Translations under genes and position numbers: made by a program
Shown: positions 7,274 through 16,584 of the stretch, in pieces
How positions within the stretch are numbered: position 1 is the first letter of the stretch
How the letters are laid out: each line of letters begins with the position of its first letter
The notes under the pieces: model-generated
The model's input: the letters and a program-made list of their open reading frames with translations, nothing else
Told to the model about the DNA's origin: nothing
Database searches by the model: none
Assembly: GCF_026240945.1 (NCBI RefSeq)
Contig: NZ_JAPFPY010000020.1
Coordinates: 29,903-93,902 of the forward strand
DNA: 64,000 bases
Direction of reading: 5' to 3'
Origin: Mycolicibacterium sp. J2
GTDB taxonomy: Bacteria > Actinomycetota > Actinomycetes > Mycobacteriales > Mycobacteriaceae

Positions 7274-10200
7274 GCCGATGACGTCGTCCACCTCGTCGGC
7301 GGGCCGTCCGTCCAGCGTCAACAGCAGCCCGGCCACCGCCCGCACCAACTCCAGGTCGCGGATGCGCGGTGCACCAACGTTTGTGCCGGCCCGCGGGATC
7401 GGGATCTGCACCGTCGAGGTCGTCGCGCGGTACGCCGCACCCGGGTACACCCGCTTGAGCCTCAGCTGTTGGGAATCCTGCAGTGTCAGCGGCGCCACCC
7501 GCAGCGTCGACTCCGAGATCGCCGACACCTCGGTCACCCCGTACTTACGGCACAGCAGCCGCAGCCTGGCCACCGCGACCAGTCGCTGCGCCGGCTCGGG
7601 CAACGGACCGTACCGGTCGACGAGCTCTTCGATGACCGAACGGACGGCGGCCTCGTCACCCGCAGCGGCGAGGCGCCGGTAGCCCTCCAGCCGCAACCGG
7701 TCACTGCCGATGTAATCCGGCGGCAGGTGCGCGTCCACCGGCAGGTCGATCCGAACATCCTTCGGTTCCTCAACGCCGACAACGGTTTTGCCGTCGACCG
7801 CGGCCCGGTACGCCTCCACCGCCTCACCTACCAGTCGCACGTACAGGTCGAAACCGACGCCGGCGACGTGCCCGGACTGCTCGACACCCAGCACGTTGCC
7901 CGCCCCGCGGATCTCCAGATCCTTCATCGCCACGGCCATACCCGCGCCCAGATCGTTGTTCTGCGCGATGGTGGCCAGCCGGTCATGCGCGGTCTCGGTG
8001 AGCGGAACCTCGGGCGGATACAGGAAATACGCGTAACCGCGTTCCCGGCTGCGCCCGACCCGCCCACGCAGCTGATGCAACTGGGACAAGCCGAAGGTGT
8101 CGGCGCGTTCCACGATCAGCGTGTTGGCATTCGAGATGTCCAGGCCGGTCTCGACGATGGTGGTGCACACCAGGATGTCGTACTCCCGGTTCCAGAACCC
8201 CTCGACGGTCTTCTCCAGCGCGTCCTCGTTCATCTGGCCGTGCGCCACCACCACACGGGCCTCCGGCACCATCGCCTGCACCCGGGCGGCGGCCTGGTCG
8301 ATCGACTTCACCCGGTTGTGGATGTAGAACGCCTGCCCGTCGCGCAACAACTCCCGGCGCAGTGCGGCGGCCACCTGCTTGTCGTCGTGCGGACCGACGT
8401 AGGTCAGCACCGGGAAGCGTTCCTCGGGCGGGGTCAGGATGGTCGACATCTCCCGGATGCCGGCCAGGCTCATCTCCAGAGTGCGCGGAATCGGGGTGGC
8501 ACTCATGGTGAGCACGTCGACGTGGGTGCGCAGGCTCTTGATGTGTTCCTTGTGCTCCACACCGAAGCGCTGCTCCTCGTCCACGATCACCAGGCCGAGG
8601 TCCTTCCAGCGCACCCCGGTCTGCAGCAGCCGGTGTGTGCCGATGACGATATCGACGGTGCCCTCGGCCATTCCGTCGATGACGGCCTTGGAATCGGCCG
8701 GATCGGTGAACCGGGACAACCCCTTCACGGTCACCGGGAACCCGGCCATCCGCGCGGTGAAGGTCTGCAGATGCTGGTCGGCCAGCAGCGTGGTGGGCAC
8801 CAGCACGGCGACCTGTTTGCCGTCCTGCACGGCCTTGAAAGCGGCACGCACCGCGATCTCGGTCTTGCCGTAACCCACGTCGCCGCAGATCACCCGGTCC
8901 ATCGGGACGGGCTTCTCCATATCGGCCTTGACCTCGGTGATGGCGGTCAGCTGGTCGACGGTCTCGGTGAACCCGAACGCGTCCTCCATCTCGGCCTGCC
9001 ACGGGGTGTCCGGCCCGAACGCGTGCCCCGGGGCAGCCTGACGCTTGGCATACAGCGAGACCAGCTCCCCGGCGATCTCGCGAACCGCCTTGCGCGCCTT
9101 GGTCTTCGTATTGGTCCAGTCGCTGCCGCCGAGCCGGCTCAGGGTGGGCGCCTGCCCACCGACATACCGAGACAGCTGGTCCAGCGAGTCCATCGGAACG
9201 TACAACTTGTCGGTGCCGCCGCCGCGCTTGGCCGACGCGTACTCCAGCACCAGGTATTCGCGGCGGGCGCCACCCACCACCCGCTCGGTCATCTCGACGA
9301 ACTTGCCGATGCCGTGCTGGTCGTGCACCACCAGGTCGCCGGCCGTCAACGCCAACGGGTCGACGACGTTACGTCGTTTGGCCGCAAGCCTTTTGCCTTC
9401 ACTGGCGGTGACCCGGTTACCCGTCAGATCGGTCTCGGTGATGATGACCAGGTTCACCCCCGGCAATACCAAGCCGTCATGCAGCGGGCCCCTGAGCACG
9501 CCGACCACGCCAGCGGTCGGTGCCGCGCCGGAGGCCAGAAGTGTTGCGGGGATCTCGGATTCGCCGAGCTGTTCGACCACGCGCTGCGCGGTACCGGTGC
9601 CGGGCGTGACGACGGCCGCATACCCACCGGTGGCGACGTGCGCCCGCAGCATCGCGAAGATCTCGTCCAGCGACTGTTGTGAGCGCGCCGACGGGGACGG
9701 CCGCAGGTCCAGTTCGGTGGCGCCTTCGGCTGTCAGCTGGCTCAGCGTCCACCACGGATGCCCGCCGGCACGGGCGGCTGCCCGCACCTCGTCGAGTTCG
9801 CGGAAGCCCGAGCCGCCCAGCTGCTCGACGTCGATCGGGGCGTCACCACCCATCGCCGCGACCGACCAGGACGCCTCCAGGAACTCCCGGCCGGTCTTGA
9901 TCAGGTCGGCGGCGCGGGCACGCACCTTCTCCGGATCGCACACCAACACCGGCGTGCCCGCGGGCAGATGGTCGGTCAGCAGGACCAGGTCGTCGGGACG
10001 CAGCACCGGCGCCAACGCCTCCATACCGTCGACCGTGATGCCCTCGGCCAGTTTCGCCAGCATGTCCCCGACGGTCCCGGCGATCGTGTTGTCGGTCTCG
10101 GGACGCGCCCCCGCGAGCTGCCGGGCGCGCTCGCGCACGTCGGCGGTCAACAGCAGCTCCCGGCACGGCATGGCGATCAGGGTGTCGATCGCGATCTCCG

Positions 10201-10912
10201 GGATGGACCGCTGGTCGGCGACGGCGAACATGCGCATCTCCGACACCTCGTCACCCCAGAATTCGACGCGCACCGGGTGCTCGGCGGTGGGCGCGAAGAT
10301 GTCGAGAATGCCGCCACGAACGGCGAACTCGCCGCGCTTGGCCACCATGTCGACGCGGGTGTAGGCCAGTTCCACCAGTCGGGCCACGACTTGATCGAAT
10401 GTCGCGCCCGGAGCCGCTCCGGCGGCGACATCAGGTTCTGCGCCCATCGTCAAGGTGACCGGTTCCACGTCGGCCAGCTCCGGAGCCATCGGCTGCAGCA
10501 GCGATCGGGTGGTGGTGACCACCACCCGCAGCGGCGGACCGAGCCGTTCGTCGTCGGGATGGGCCAGCCGGCGCAGCAGCCGCAATCGGGCGCCGACGGT
10601 CTCCACCCCTGGTGAGAGCCGTTCGTGCGGCAGCGTCTCCCAGGACGGGAACAGGGCGGCGGCATCGCCCAGCACGGCACGCAGTTCGGCGGTCAGGTCG
10701 TCGGCTTCCCGGCCGGTGGCCGTGACGACGAGCAACGGTCCGGCCTGCGCGGCCGCTGCGGCGACGAACGGGCGGGCGCTGGCCGGTCCGACGAGGGCGA
10801 ACTCGCCCCGATTGTCGGCACTGCCGATGGCACGCAGGCCGGGATCGGTCAATGCCAGATCGATGAGGCCCGCCAGCGGGGTCTCGACAGAAGGGTGCCC
10901 CGGTGCGGTCAT
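7262..10912 (-). CDS. mfd: Transcription-repair coupling factor Mfd
   Basis: Mfd removes RNA polymerase stalled at DNA lesions and recruits UvrABC. The 1216-residue product shows the expected order: UvrB-like damage-recognition region (about 30-350), RNA polymerase interaction domain (VVDPLALTAGDLVVHDQHGIGKF onset, near residue 500), SF2 translocase with Walker A GDVGYGKTEIA and DEEQ box VIVDEEQRFGV, motif VI QLRGRVGRSRERGYAY, and the C-terminal regulatory TRCF domain. The ATG at 10912 gives the M. tuberculosis-like start MTAPG; an upstream in-frame GTG or ATG would add a non-homologous lead. Coupled to mazG through the repeat. Confidence 0.97.
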   Translation of the reverse strand: MTAPGHPSVETPLAGLIDLALTDPGLRAIGSADNRGEFALVGPASARPFVAAAAAQAGPLLVVTATGREADDLTAELRAVLGDAAALFPSWETLPHERLSPGVETVGARLRLLRRLAHPDDERLGPPLRVVVTTTRSLLQPMAPELADVEPVTLTMGAEPDVAAGAAPGATFDQVVARLVELAYTRVDMVAKRGEFAVRGGILDIFAPTAEHPVRVEFWGDEVSEMRMFAVADQRSIPEIAIDTLIAMPCRELLLTADVRERARQLAGARPETDNTIAGTVGDMLAKLAEGITVDGMEALAPVLRPDDLVLLTDHLPAGTPVLVCDPEKVRARAADLIKTGREFLEASWSVAAMGGDAPIDVEQLGGSGFRELDEVRAAARAGGHPWWTLSQLTAEGATELDLRPSPSARSQQSLDEIFAMLRAHVATGGYAAVVTPGTGTAQRVVEQLGESEIPATLLASGAAPTAGVVGVLRGPLHDGLVLPGVNLVIITETDLTGNRVTASEGKRLAAKRRNVVDPLALTAGDLVVHDQHGIGKFVEMTERVVGGARREYLVLEYASAKRGGGTDKLYVPMDSLDQLSRYVGGQAPTLSRLGGSDWTNTKTKARKAVREIAGELVSLYAKRQAAPGHAFGPDTPWQAEMEDAFGFTETVDQLTAITEVKADMEKPVPMDRVICGDVGYGKTEIAVRAAFKAVQDGKQVAVLVPTTLLADQHLQTFTARMAGFPVTVKGLSRFTDPADSKAVIDGMAEGTVDIVIGTHRLLQTGVRWKDLGLVIVDEEQRFGVEHKEHIKSLRTHVDVLTMSATPIPRTLEMSLAGIREMSTILTPPEERFPVLTYVGPHDDKQVAAALRRELLRDGQAFYIHNRVKSIDQAAARVQAMVPEARVVVAHGQMNEDALEKTVEGFWNREYDILVCTTIVETGLDISNANTLIVERADTFGLSQLHQLRGRVGRSRERGYAYFLYPPEVPLTETAHDRLATIAQNNDLGAGMAVAMKDLEIRGAGNVLGVEQSGHVAGVGFDLYVRLVGEAVEAYRAAVDGKTVVGVEEPKDVRIDLPVDAHLPPDYIGSDRLRLEGYRRLAAAGDEAAVRSVIEELVDRYGPLPEPAQRLVAVARLRLLCRKYGVTEVSAISESTLRVAPLTLQDSQQLRLKRVYPGAAYRATTSTVQIPIPRAGTNVGAPRIRDLELVRAVAGLLLTLDGRPADEVDDVIGGAK

Positions 10913-11008
10913 GATGCCACCATGGTAACCGGGCCCGGTGATCGCGAAACCTGGCCGGGCACCGGTAGGCGATGGCCTCGACACGGCCGGTGATCACCGG
11001 CCGACGCG

Positions 11009-11512
11009 TCACCGATCCAGGGGTAACACGCCCACCTTGACCAGTTCTTCGGCGCTGAGATCGACGACGGCGAAGGCCGGCGGCACCCGGGGTTGACGTG
11101 GCCGGAACCGCAGGTCGACCAGTCGATGACCGTGTCGCGGATCACGGAAGTTCACTTCTACCACGATGATTCCCGTTCCGGTGTCCACGTCCACCCCGGA
11201 CTCGGTGAGCCGGCCGTCGCGCCGCACGATGTCGAGCGCCCGGGTCCGCTCGGCGGCCGTCAGCGCCGGGACGACCGCCGCGGCCGAGACCGCGAGCACC
11301 TCCCGTTCGTCGACGTCGACGAGCACCTCCACCGCGAGATCGTCGGTGTAGTTGTAGATGGTCACGACGGGCACTTCCCGCTCGCGATCAAGCGAACGCA
11401 CGCCCACCCCGAGAACTGCGTGGCGTTTCCCGTCGAGCAATCCGGCGACGCGAACGGATTCCAGCGCGACGGCGGACGCCTGCGCCGCCATCGGTTCGGA
11501 TAGCTCAATCAT
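11009..11512 (-). CDS. Conserved hypothetical protein
   Basis: I do not recognise this 167-residue protein. It has no signal or membrane segment. It is rich in Val and Asp, with a probable beta-sheet N-terminal half (VAGLLDGKRHAVLGVGVRSL, TIYNYTDDLAVEVLVDVDE), a short helical part (ALTAAERTRALDIVRR) and a C-terminal part with VVEVNFRDPRHGHRLVDLRF. The last 40 residues look like a conserved core. It lies 96 bases upstream of mfd on the same strand and head-to-head with the LysA-like gene. Codon use is like its neighbours. Confidence 0.7.
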   Translation of the reverse strand: MIELSEPMAAQASAVALESVRVAGLLDGKRHAVLGVGVRSLDREREVPVVTIYNYTDDLAVEVLVDVDEREVLAVSAAAVVPALTAAERTRALDIVRRDGRLTESGVDVDTGTGIIVVEVNFRDPRHGHRLVDLRFRPRQPRVPPAFAVVDLSAEELVKVGVLPLDR

Positions 11513-11656
11513 GCCCCCATGCTCGAGCCCGAAGTGCCCGGGCGGCCGAGTAGTGGACTACTCGAATTGCGCGCCGGCCGTCAAGAATTCGCCATGGTGC
11601 GTCAAGAGACCGTCAAAGTCCTCGACTGTCCGGGCGTGCACCGGCACCGTCGGGGC

Positions 11657-12769
11657 ATGACTCTTCTCGATGCGGTGCACTCGTTGCGCAGGGCGGCCTC
11701 CCAACGGATCGATCCCGCGGTGTGGCCGGTGACCGCGCAGGTCGATGTCGAGGGCCGGTTGGGTATCGGCGGGGTGGCGCTGACCGAGATCGCCGACCAG
11801 TTCGGAGCCCCGGTACAGGTGCTCGACGAAGCAGAATTCCGGTACCGGATCCGCGGATTCCGGGTACGGCTGCCGGAACGGCGCACGGTGTACGCCGGCC
11901 ACGCCTTACTGACCAAGGCGGTGGCCCGGTGGGTGGCCGACGAGGGCGCCGGTCTGGCGGTGCGCACCCCTGCCGAACTCGACCTCGCGGTGAGCGCCGG
12001 GGTGGACCGGGACCGCATCATCGCGCACGGGTGCGCGCAGACCACCGCCGACCTGCGGGCCGCCGCCGGGGTGGGCCGCATGGTGCTGAGCTGCGGCACC
12101 GAGATCGCGCTGCTGGCCTCGCAGCTGAGCCGACCACAACAGGTGCTCACCGGGTCGGCCGACCTGGCCGCCCGCGTACTGGCTCAGCCGATGCTGCGGC
12201 TGGTCGGATTGCGTTGCGCGGCGGACGAGATCAAGCAGGCGGTGTCGGCGATGGCCGATATCCGGGACCGGCACGGCGTCACGTTGACCGAACTCAACAT
12301 CGGGGATATCGGTGTCGACGCCGATCTGATCGACCTCGACGAAGCCATCGACAACGCGCTGGACGACGCGTGCACGGCCGAACGGTTCCCGCGTCCGGTC
12401 GTCGTGGTCGAACCGGGCCGGGCGGTCGCCGGCCGGGCCCTGGTGAGCTGCGCGCGGGTGGTGGCGGTGCACGACGGTCTGGTGACCGTCGACGGGACGG
12501 CAACCGGCCCTGTGGCCTTGGCCAACCGGCATCCGCTGGGTCCCGGCCGGCCGGTTACCGTCGTCGGCCGCACCGGTGAGGTGGTCTGCGCGCAGGTGAC
12601 CCTGCCCACCGACCTGCATCCCGGCGATCTGCTCGCCGTCGTCGGACCCATGCCGTCGGGCACCGCGCTGACGGCGCGGCCCCCGGTCGTGACGGTGCGC
12701 GATCGGCGAGCGCAGCTGTCGATACGCCGCGAGACCACGGCCGATCTGTTGAGCCGGGAGCTGAGTTAG
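11657..12769 (+). CDS. LysA-like fold-III PLP protein lacking the PLP lysine (probable pseudoenzyme)
   Basis: The 370-residue product follows mycobacterial diaminopimelate decarboxylase: GGVALTEIADQFGAPVQVLDE at the N-terminus, VARWVADEG plus AELDLAVSAG in the barrel, VVVEPGRAVAGRA near the middle, and RAQLSIRRETTADLLS at the C-terminus. LysA has YAAKA here with the Schiff-base Lys; this protein has YAGHA. The HGN loop is HGC, the GGGLG glycine loop is replaced by IGDIG, the HSHIGSQ loop is missing, and no CESGD block is seen. It is about 75 residues shorter than LysA. Decarboxylase activity is therefore unlikely. ATG 11657 matches the domain start; upstream frame is open to 11519. The end overlaps convergent TetR by 4 bases. 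Confidence 0.8.
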   Translation: MTLLDAVHSLRRAASQRIDPAVWPVTAQVDVEGRLGIGGVALTEIADQFGAPVQVLDEAEFRYRIRGFRVRLPERRTVYAGHALLTKAVARWVADEGAGLAVRTPAELDLAVSAGVDRDRIIAHGCAQTTADLRAAAGVGRMVLSCGTEIALLASQLSRPQQVLTGSADLAARVLAQPMLRLVGLRCAADEIKQAVSAMADIRDRHGVTLTELNIGDIGVDADLIDLDEAIDNALDDACTAERFPRPVVVVEPGRAVAGRALVSCARVVAVHDGLVTVDGTATGPVALANRHPLGPGRPVTVVGRTGEVVCAQVTLPTDLHPGDLLAVVGPMPSGTALTARPPVVTVRDRRAQLSIRRETTADLLSRELS

Positions 12770-13401
12770 TCGGCTTCCAGCACCGGATCGGCCTCCAGGT
12801 GCGTCAGCCCGTTCCACATCAGGTTCACCAAGTGGGCGGCCACCACTTCCTTGCTGGGCTGGCGCACGTCGAGCCACCACTGCGCGGCCATCGACACCGA
12901 ACCGACCAGGGCCTGCGCGTACAGCGGCGCCAGGTCGGGATCCAGGCCCCGGCGCGAGAAATCTCCGGCCAGGATCGAGGCGACCTGGCTGACGGCGTCG
13001 TTGAGCAGCGTCGAATAAGTGCCCGACGTGATGGCCGCCGGCGAATCGCGAATCAGGATGCGGAACCCGTCGGTGCGCTCCTCGACATAGGTCAGCAAGG
13101 CCAGCGCCACCCGCTCGAGGCGCACCCGGGATCGGTTGTTGGTCAGCGAGGAGGTGATGCCGTCCAGCAGCGCGGACATCTCCCGGTCGACGACGACGGC
13201 GTACAGCCCCTCTTTCCCGCCGAAATGCTCGTAGACGACGGGTTTGGAGACATTGGCGCGAAGCGCGATCTCTTCGATGGCCGTGCCGTCGTACCCACGT
13301 TCGGCGAACAGCGACTTGGCGATCTCGATGAGCTGCTGGCGGCGCTCGGTGCCCGTCATCCTGGCGCGCGGGATGCGGGCCTCTTTCTCCGGTGCTGCCA
13401 C
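12766..13401 (-). CDS. TetR-family regulator (Rv1019 orthologue)
   Basis: The 211-residue protein has an N-terminal TetR helix-turn-helix (about residues 18-64) with RQQLIEIAKSLFAERGYDG, IEEIALRANVSKPVVYEHFG and KEGLYAVVV, and a ligand-binding C-terminal domain. Sequence and position between glmU and mfd match Rv1019. It starts at GTG 13401; an internal ATG at residue 15 is an alternative. It is divergent from tRNA-Gln and glmU and convergent with the LysA-like gene. No clear palindromic operator was seen just upstream. Target genes are unknown from sequence. Confidence 0.9.
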   Translation of the reverse strand: MAAPEKEARIPRARMTGTERRQQLIEIAKSLFAERGYDGTAIEEIALRANVSKPVVYEHFGGKEGLYAVVVDREMSALLDGITSSLTNNRSRVRLERVALALLTYVEERTDGFRILIRDSPAAITSGTYSTLLNDAVSQVASILAGDFSRRGLDPDLAPLYAQALVGSVSMAAQWWLDVRQPSKEVVAAHLVNLMWNGLTHLEADPVLEAD

Positions 13402-13483
13402 CGGCCCAGCCTAACGCCGCGGCGCTTCCCCGCTGCCCTGCCGAGAACATCGATCGGGTCGACTAGAGTCTCGGATTGATCGG

Positions 13484-13555
13484 TCCGTCGTGGTGTAATC
13501 GGCAGCACCTCTGATTTTGGTTCAGATAGTTCAGGTTCGAGTCCTGGCGACGGAG
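13484..13555 (+). tRNA. tRNA-Gln (TTG anticodon)
   Basis: The acceptor stem TCCGTCG (13484-13490) pairs perfectly with CGACGGA (13548-13554), followed by discriminator G. The D arm GTGTAATCGGCAGCAC, the anticodon stem TCTGA/TCAGA around loop TTTTGGT (anticodon TTG) and the T arm CAGG-TTCGAGT-CCTG all fold. CCA is not encoded. It reads toward glmU, as in other mycobacteria. Confidence 0.95.
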
Positions 13556-13644
13556 CAATTCCACACCGCGAGCGGCCCCTAACTGACAGCGTCGACGGCG
13601 TGTCCGCGTACAGACACGGTCGCTCGCGGGAGGAGGAGAGAATC

Positions 13645-15138
13645 GTGTCCACCACCGATATCGCGGTCGTCGTCATGGCGGCCGGCGCGGGCACCCGGAT
13701 GCGCTCGGCCATCCCGAAGGTGCTGCACCCGCTGGCCGGACGCAGCATGCTGGCCCACGCCCTGCTCGCCGCCACCGCCGTGGAGCCCCGCCACATCGTG
13801 GTCGTCGTCGGCCATGGCCGCGAACATGTCGCCGCCGAAGTCGGCCGCATCGCCGAACGGGTCGGCCGCGATATCGCCACCGCCGTGCAGGAGGAGCAGC
13901 TGGGCACCGGCCACGCCGTCGGCGTCGGGCTGTCCGGCCTGCCCGAGGATTTCACCGGCACCGTGGTGGTCACCTCCGGGGATGTGCCGCTGCTCGACGG
14001 CGAGACGCTGGCGGCGCTGGTCCACACGCACCGGGACGGCGGGGCCACCATCCTGACCACCACCGTCGCGGACCCCACCGGGTACGGACGCATCCTGCGC
14101 GACGAGACGGGCGCGGTCCTGGCGATCGTCGAACAGGCCGACGCCGACGAGCGTCAGCGGGCCATCGGTGAGATCAACTCCGGGGTGTACGCCTTCGACG
14201 CGGCGGCGCTGCGATCGGCGTTGAGCCGGCTGAGCGCCGACAACGCCCAGCAGGAGCTCTACCTCACCGATGCCATCGCCCTGGTCCGCGGTGACGGTCT
14301 GCCGGTGCGGGCCCAGCATGTCGCCGACAGCACGCTGGTCGCCGGCGTCAACGACCGTGTCCAGCTCTCGGCGCTGGCCGCCGAACTGAACCGTCGCATC
14401 GTCGAGGGCCACCAGCGCGCCGGCGTGACCGTCGTCGACCCGGCCACCACCTGGATCGACGCCGACGTGGAAATCGGGCCTGACACCGTCATCCATCCCG
14501 GCACCCAGGTGCTCGGGGTCACCTCGATCGGGCCGAACTGCACCATCGGGCCGGACAGCACGCTCACCTCGATGGAGGTCGGTGACGGCGCCTCGGTGCT
14601 CCGCACGCATGCCGAGTTGTCGGTGATCGGCGCCGGCGCGACCGTCGGCCCGTTCAGTTATCTGCGGCCGGGCACCGAGCTGGGCGCCAAGGGCAAGCTG
14701 GGCGCGTTCGTCGAGACGAAGAACGCGGTGATCGGCACCGGTACCAAGGTGCCGCACCTGACCTACGTCGGCGACGCCGACATCGGCGAGCACAGCAATA
14801 TCGGCGCCTCCAGCGTGTTCGTGAACTACGACGGTCAGACCAAGCGCCGCACCACCGTCGGCTCCCACGTCCGGACCGGCTCGGACACCATGTTCATCGC
14901 GCCGGTCACCGTCGGCGACGGGGCCTACACCGGGGCCGGGACGGTCGTGCGCGAGGATGTTCCGCCCGGCGCGCTGGCCGTGTCGGCGGGCCCCCAGCGC
15001 AATATCGAGGGGTGGGTGCTGCGCAAGCGGCCGGACTCGGCCGCCGCGACCGCTGCGCGAGCCGCACATGAGGCTTCAGCGGCGCGAGCCGCAGAGGAGG
15101 ACCCGACGGCCCCCGACGCCACCGAAGAAGACGCCTGA
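13645..15138 (+). CDS. glmU: Bifunctional GlcN-1-P acetyltransferase / GlcNAc-1-P uridyltransferase GlmU
   Basis: GlmU makes UDP-GlcNAc, the precursor of peptidoglycan and of the arabinogalactan linker. The 497-residue protein has an N-terminal pyrophosphorylase domain starting VVVMAAGAGTRMRS with Lys in IPKVLHPLAG, QLGTGHAV and SGDVPLLDG, then a left-handed beta-helix acetyltransferase half (about 240-460) with RPGTELG, KTKNAVIG-like ETKNAVIG and VNYDG. The last 40 residues are Ala/Glu-rich and disordered, as in mycobacterial GlmU. GTG 13645 follows AGGAGGAGAG closely; an upstream in-frame start at 13600 lacks a ribosome-binding site. It heads a run with prs 89 bases downstream. Confidence 0.97.
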   Translation: MSTTDIAVVVMAAGAGTRMRSAIPKVLHPLAGRSMLAHALLAATAVEPRHIVVVVGHGREHVAAEVGRIAERVGRDIATAVQEEQLGTGHAVGVGLSGLPEDFTGTVVVTSGDVPLLDGETLAALVHTHRDGGATILTTTVADPTGYGRILRDETGAVLAIVEQADADERQRAIGEINSGVYAFDAAALRSALSRLSADNAQQELYLTDAIALVRGDGLPVRAQHVADSTLVAGVNDRVQLSALAAELNRRIVEGHQRAGVTVVDPATTWIDADVEIGPDTVIHPGTQVLGVTSIGPNCTIGPDSTLTSMEVGDGASVLRTHAELSVIGAGATVGPFSYLRPGTELGAKGKLGAFVETKNAVIGTGTKVPHLTYVGDADIGEHSNIGASSVFVNYDGQTKRRTTVGSHVRTGSDTMFIAPVTVGDGAYTGAGTVVREDVPPGALAVSAGPQRNIEGWVLRKRPDSAAATAARAAHEASAARAAEEDPTAPDATEEDA

Positions 15139-15227
15139 CGTTGGCAATCTGGTAACCCCGCAACGCCCGCCCGAACGCACTACGTACGATTGCCCCGTAT
15201 TCGACCCCGACCGGCGAAGGCACAACA

Positions 15228-16208
15228 GTGAGCCACGACTGGACCGACAACCCAAAAAACCTGATGCTCTTCTCGGGCCGGGCTCATCCCGAGCTTGCTG
15301 AGCAGGTGGCCAAGGAACTCGATGTTCCGGTCACCGCGCAGACGGCCCGCGACTTCGCCAACGGCGAGATCTTCGTCCGCTTCGACGAGTCGGTGCGCGG
15401 TTGCGACGCCTTCGTCCTGCAGAGCCATCCCGCGCCGCTGAACCAGTGGCTGATGGAACAGCTGATCATGATCGACGCGCTCAAGCGCGGCAGCGCCAAG
15501 CGGATCACCGCCATCCTGCCGTTCTATCCGTACGCGCGGCAGGACAAGAAGCACCGCGGTCGCGAGCCCATCTCCGCGCGGCTGGTCGCCGACCTGTACA
15601 AGACCGCGGGCGCGGACCGCATCGTCACGGTGGACCTGCACACCGACCAGATCCAGGGTTTCTTCGACGGCCCGGTGGACCACATGCGCGCCCAGTCGCT
15701 GCTGTGCGGCTACATCGCCGAGAAGTACGCCGATGCCGACAAGGTCGTCGTCTCCCCCGATTCGGGCCGGGTGCGGGTCGCCGAGAAGTGGGCCGACTCG
15801 CTGGGCGGTGTGCCGCTGGCCTTCATCCACAAGACCCGCGACCCGCTGGTGCCCAACCAGGTGAAGTCCAACCGCGTCGTCGGTGACGTCAAGGGCAAGA
15901 CCTGCATCCTGACCGACGACATGATCGACACCGGCGGCACCATCGCCGGTGCGGTGAAGCTGCTCAAGCAGGACGGTGCCGAGGACGTGATCATCGCCGC
16001 CACCCACGGGGTGTTGTCCGATCCCGCCGCGCAGCGGCTGGCCGACTCGGGTGCCCGCGAGGTGATCGTCACCAATACGCTGCCGATCGGCGAGGACAAG
16101 CAGTTCCCGCAGCTGACCGTGCTGTCCATCGCGCCACTGCTGGCCAGCACGATCCGCGCGGTGTTCGACAATGGTTCGGTGACAAGCCTTTTCGACGGCT
16201 CCGCGTAA
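15228..16208 (+). CDS. prs: Ribose-phosphate pyrophosphokinase (PRPP synthetase)
   Basis: This enzyme makes PRPP from ribose-5-phosphate and ATP for nucleotide, His, Trp and NAD synthesis and, in mycobacteria, for decaprenyl-phosphoryl arabinose. The 326-residue product has the class I Prs landmarks: FANGEIFVRFDESVRG (flexible ATP loop region), ILPFYPYARQDKKHRGREPIS, VDLHTDQIQGFFD and the PRPP-binding loop CILTDDMIDTGGTI. GTG 15228 matches the expected N-terminus. It is the orthologue of Rv1017c and lies in the glmU-prs-arsC-lpqT direction. Confidence 0.97.
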   Translation: MSHDWTDNPKNLMLFSGRAHPELAEQVAKELDVPVTAQTARDFANGEIFVRFDESVRGCDAFVLQSHPAPLNQWLMEQLIMIDALKRGSAKRITAILPFYPYARQDKKHRGREPISARLVADLYKTAGADRIVTVDLHTDQIQGFFDGPVDHMRAQSLLCGYIAEKYADADKVVVSPDSGRVRVAEKWADSLGGVPLAFIHKTRDPLVPNQVKSNRVVGDVKGKTCILTDDMIDTGGTIAGAVKLLKQDGAEDVIIAATHGVLSDPAAQRLADSGAREVIVTNTLPIGEDKQFPQLTVLSIAPLLASTIRAVFDNGSVTSLFDGSA

Positions 16209-16242
16209 CCGCGAGCGTTCGCCCGAGGAGTAGTTTTCAGTT

Positions 16243-16584
16243 ATGGCGGCCCGCATCTTCCACAACCCCAAATGCTCGACGTCCCGTAAGACGCTGGAGC
16301 TGTTGCGGGACAACGGGATCGAACCGGAGATCGTGCTGTATCTGAAGACGCCGCCGACCCGTGCCGAGCTGGCGGCATTGATCGCCGACGCGGGTATCCC
16401 GGTGCGCGAGGCGGTGCGCAAGCGCGAATCGCTGTACACCGAACTGGGCCTGGCCGACGCCTCGGATGACGAGTTGCTCGACGCGATGGCGCAGCACCCG
16501 ATCCTCATCGAGCGCCCGCTGGTGGTGACCGACAAGGGCACCCGGTTGGCCCGGCCCATCGATCGGGTTCGCGAGATTCTGTGA
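16243..16584 (+). CDS. arsC: ArsC/Spx-family arsenate reductase-like protein
   Basis: The 113-residue product begins with a thioredoxin-like strand and the catalytic Cys motif HNPKCSTSRKTLELL, the glutaredoxin-dependent ArsC signature. It ends with the family block HPILIERPLVVTDKGTRLARP, where the Arg residues bind oxyanion. Length fits ArsC/YffB proteins. No ars operon is nearby, so the physiological substrate may not be arsenate. The stop overlaps lpqT by 4 bases, and it follows prs by 34 bases with a GAGGAG-like site before the ATG. Confidence 0.88.
   Translation: MAARIFHNPKCSTSRKTLELLRDNGIEPEIVLYLKTPPTRAELAALIADAGIPVREAVRKRESLYTELGLADASDDELLDAMAQHPILIERPLVVTDKGTRLARPIDRVREIL

Noticed and set aside
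7469..9682. Long plus-strand open frame opposite mfd
   Set aside because: It is antisense to a highly conserved gene. Its Arg/Gly/His-rich composition is the usual high-GC shadow.
11906..15069. Long minus-strand frames opposite the LysA-like gene and glmU
   Set aside because: No domain is recognisable and they overlap conserved genes and the tRNA region on the opposite strand.
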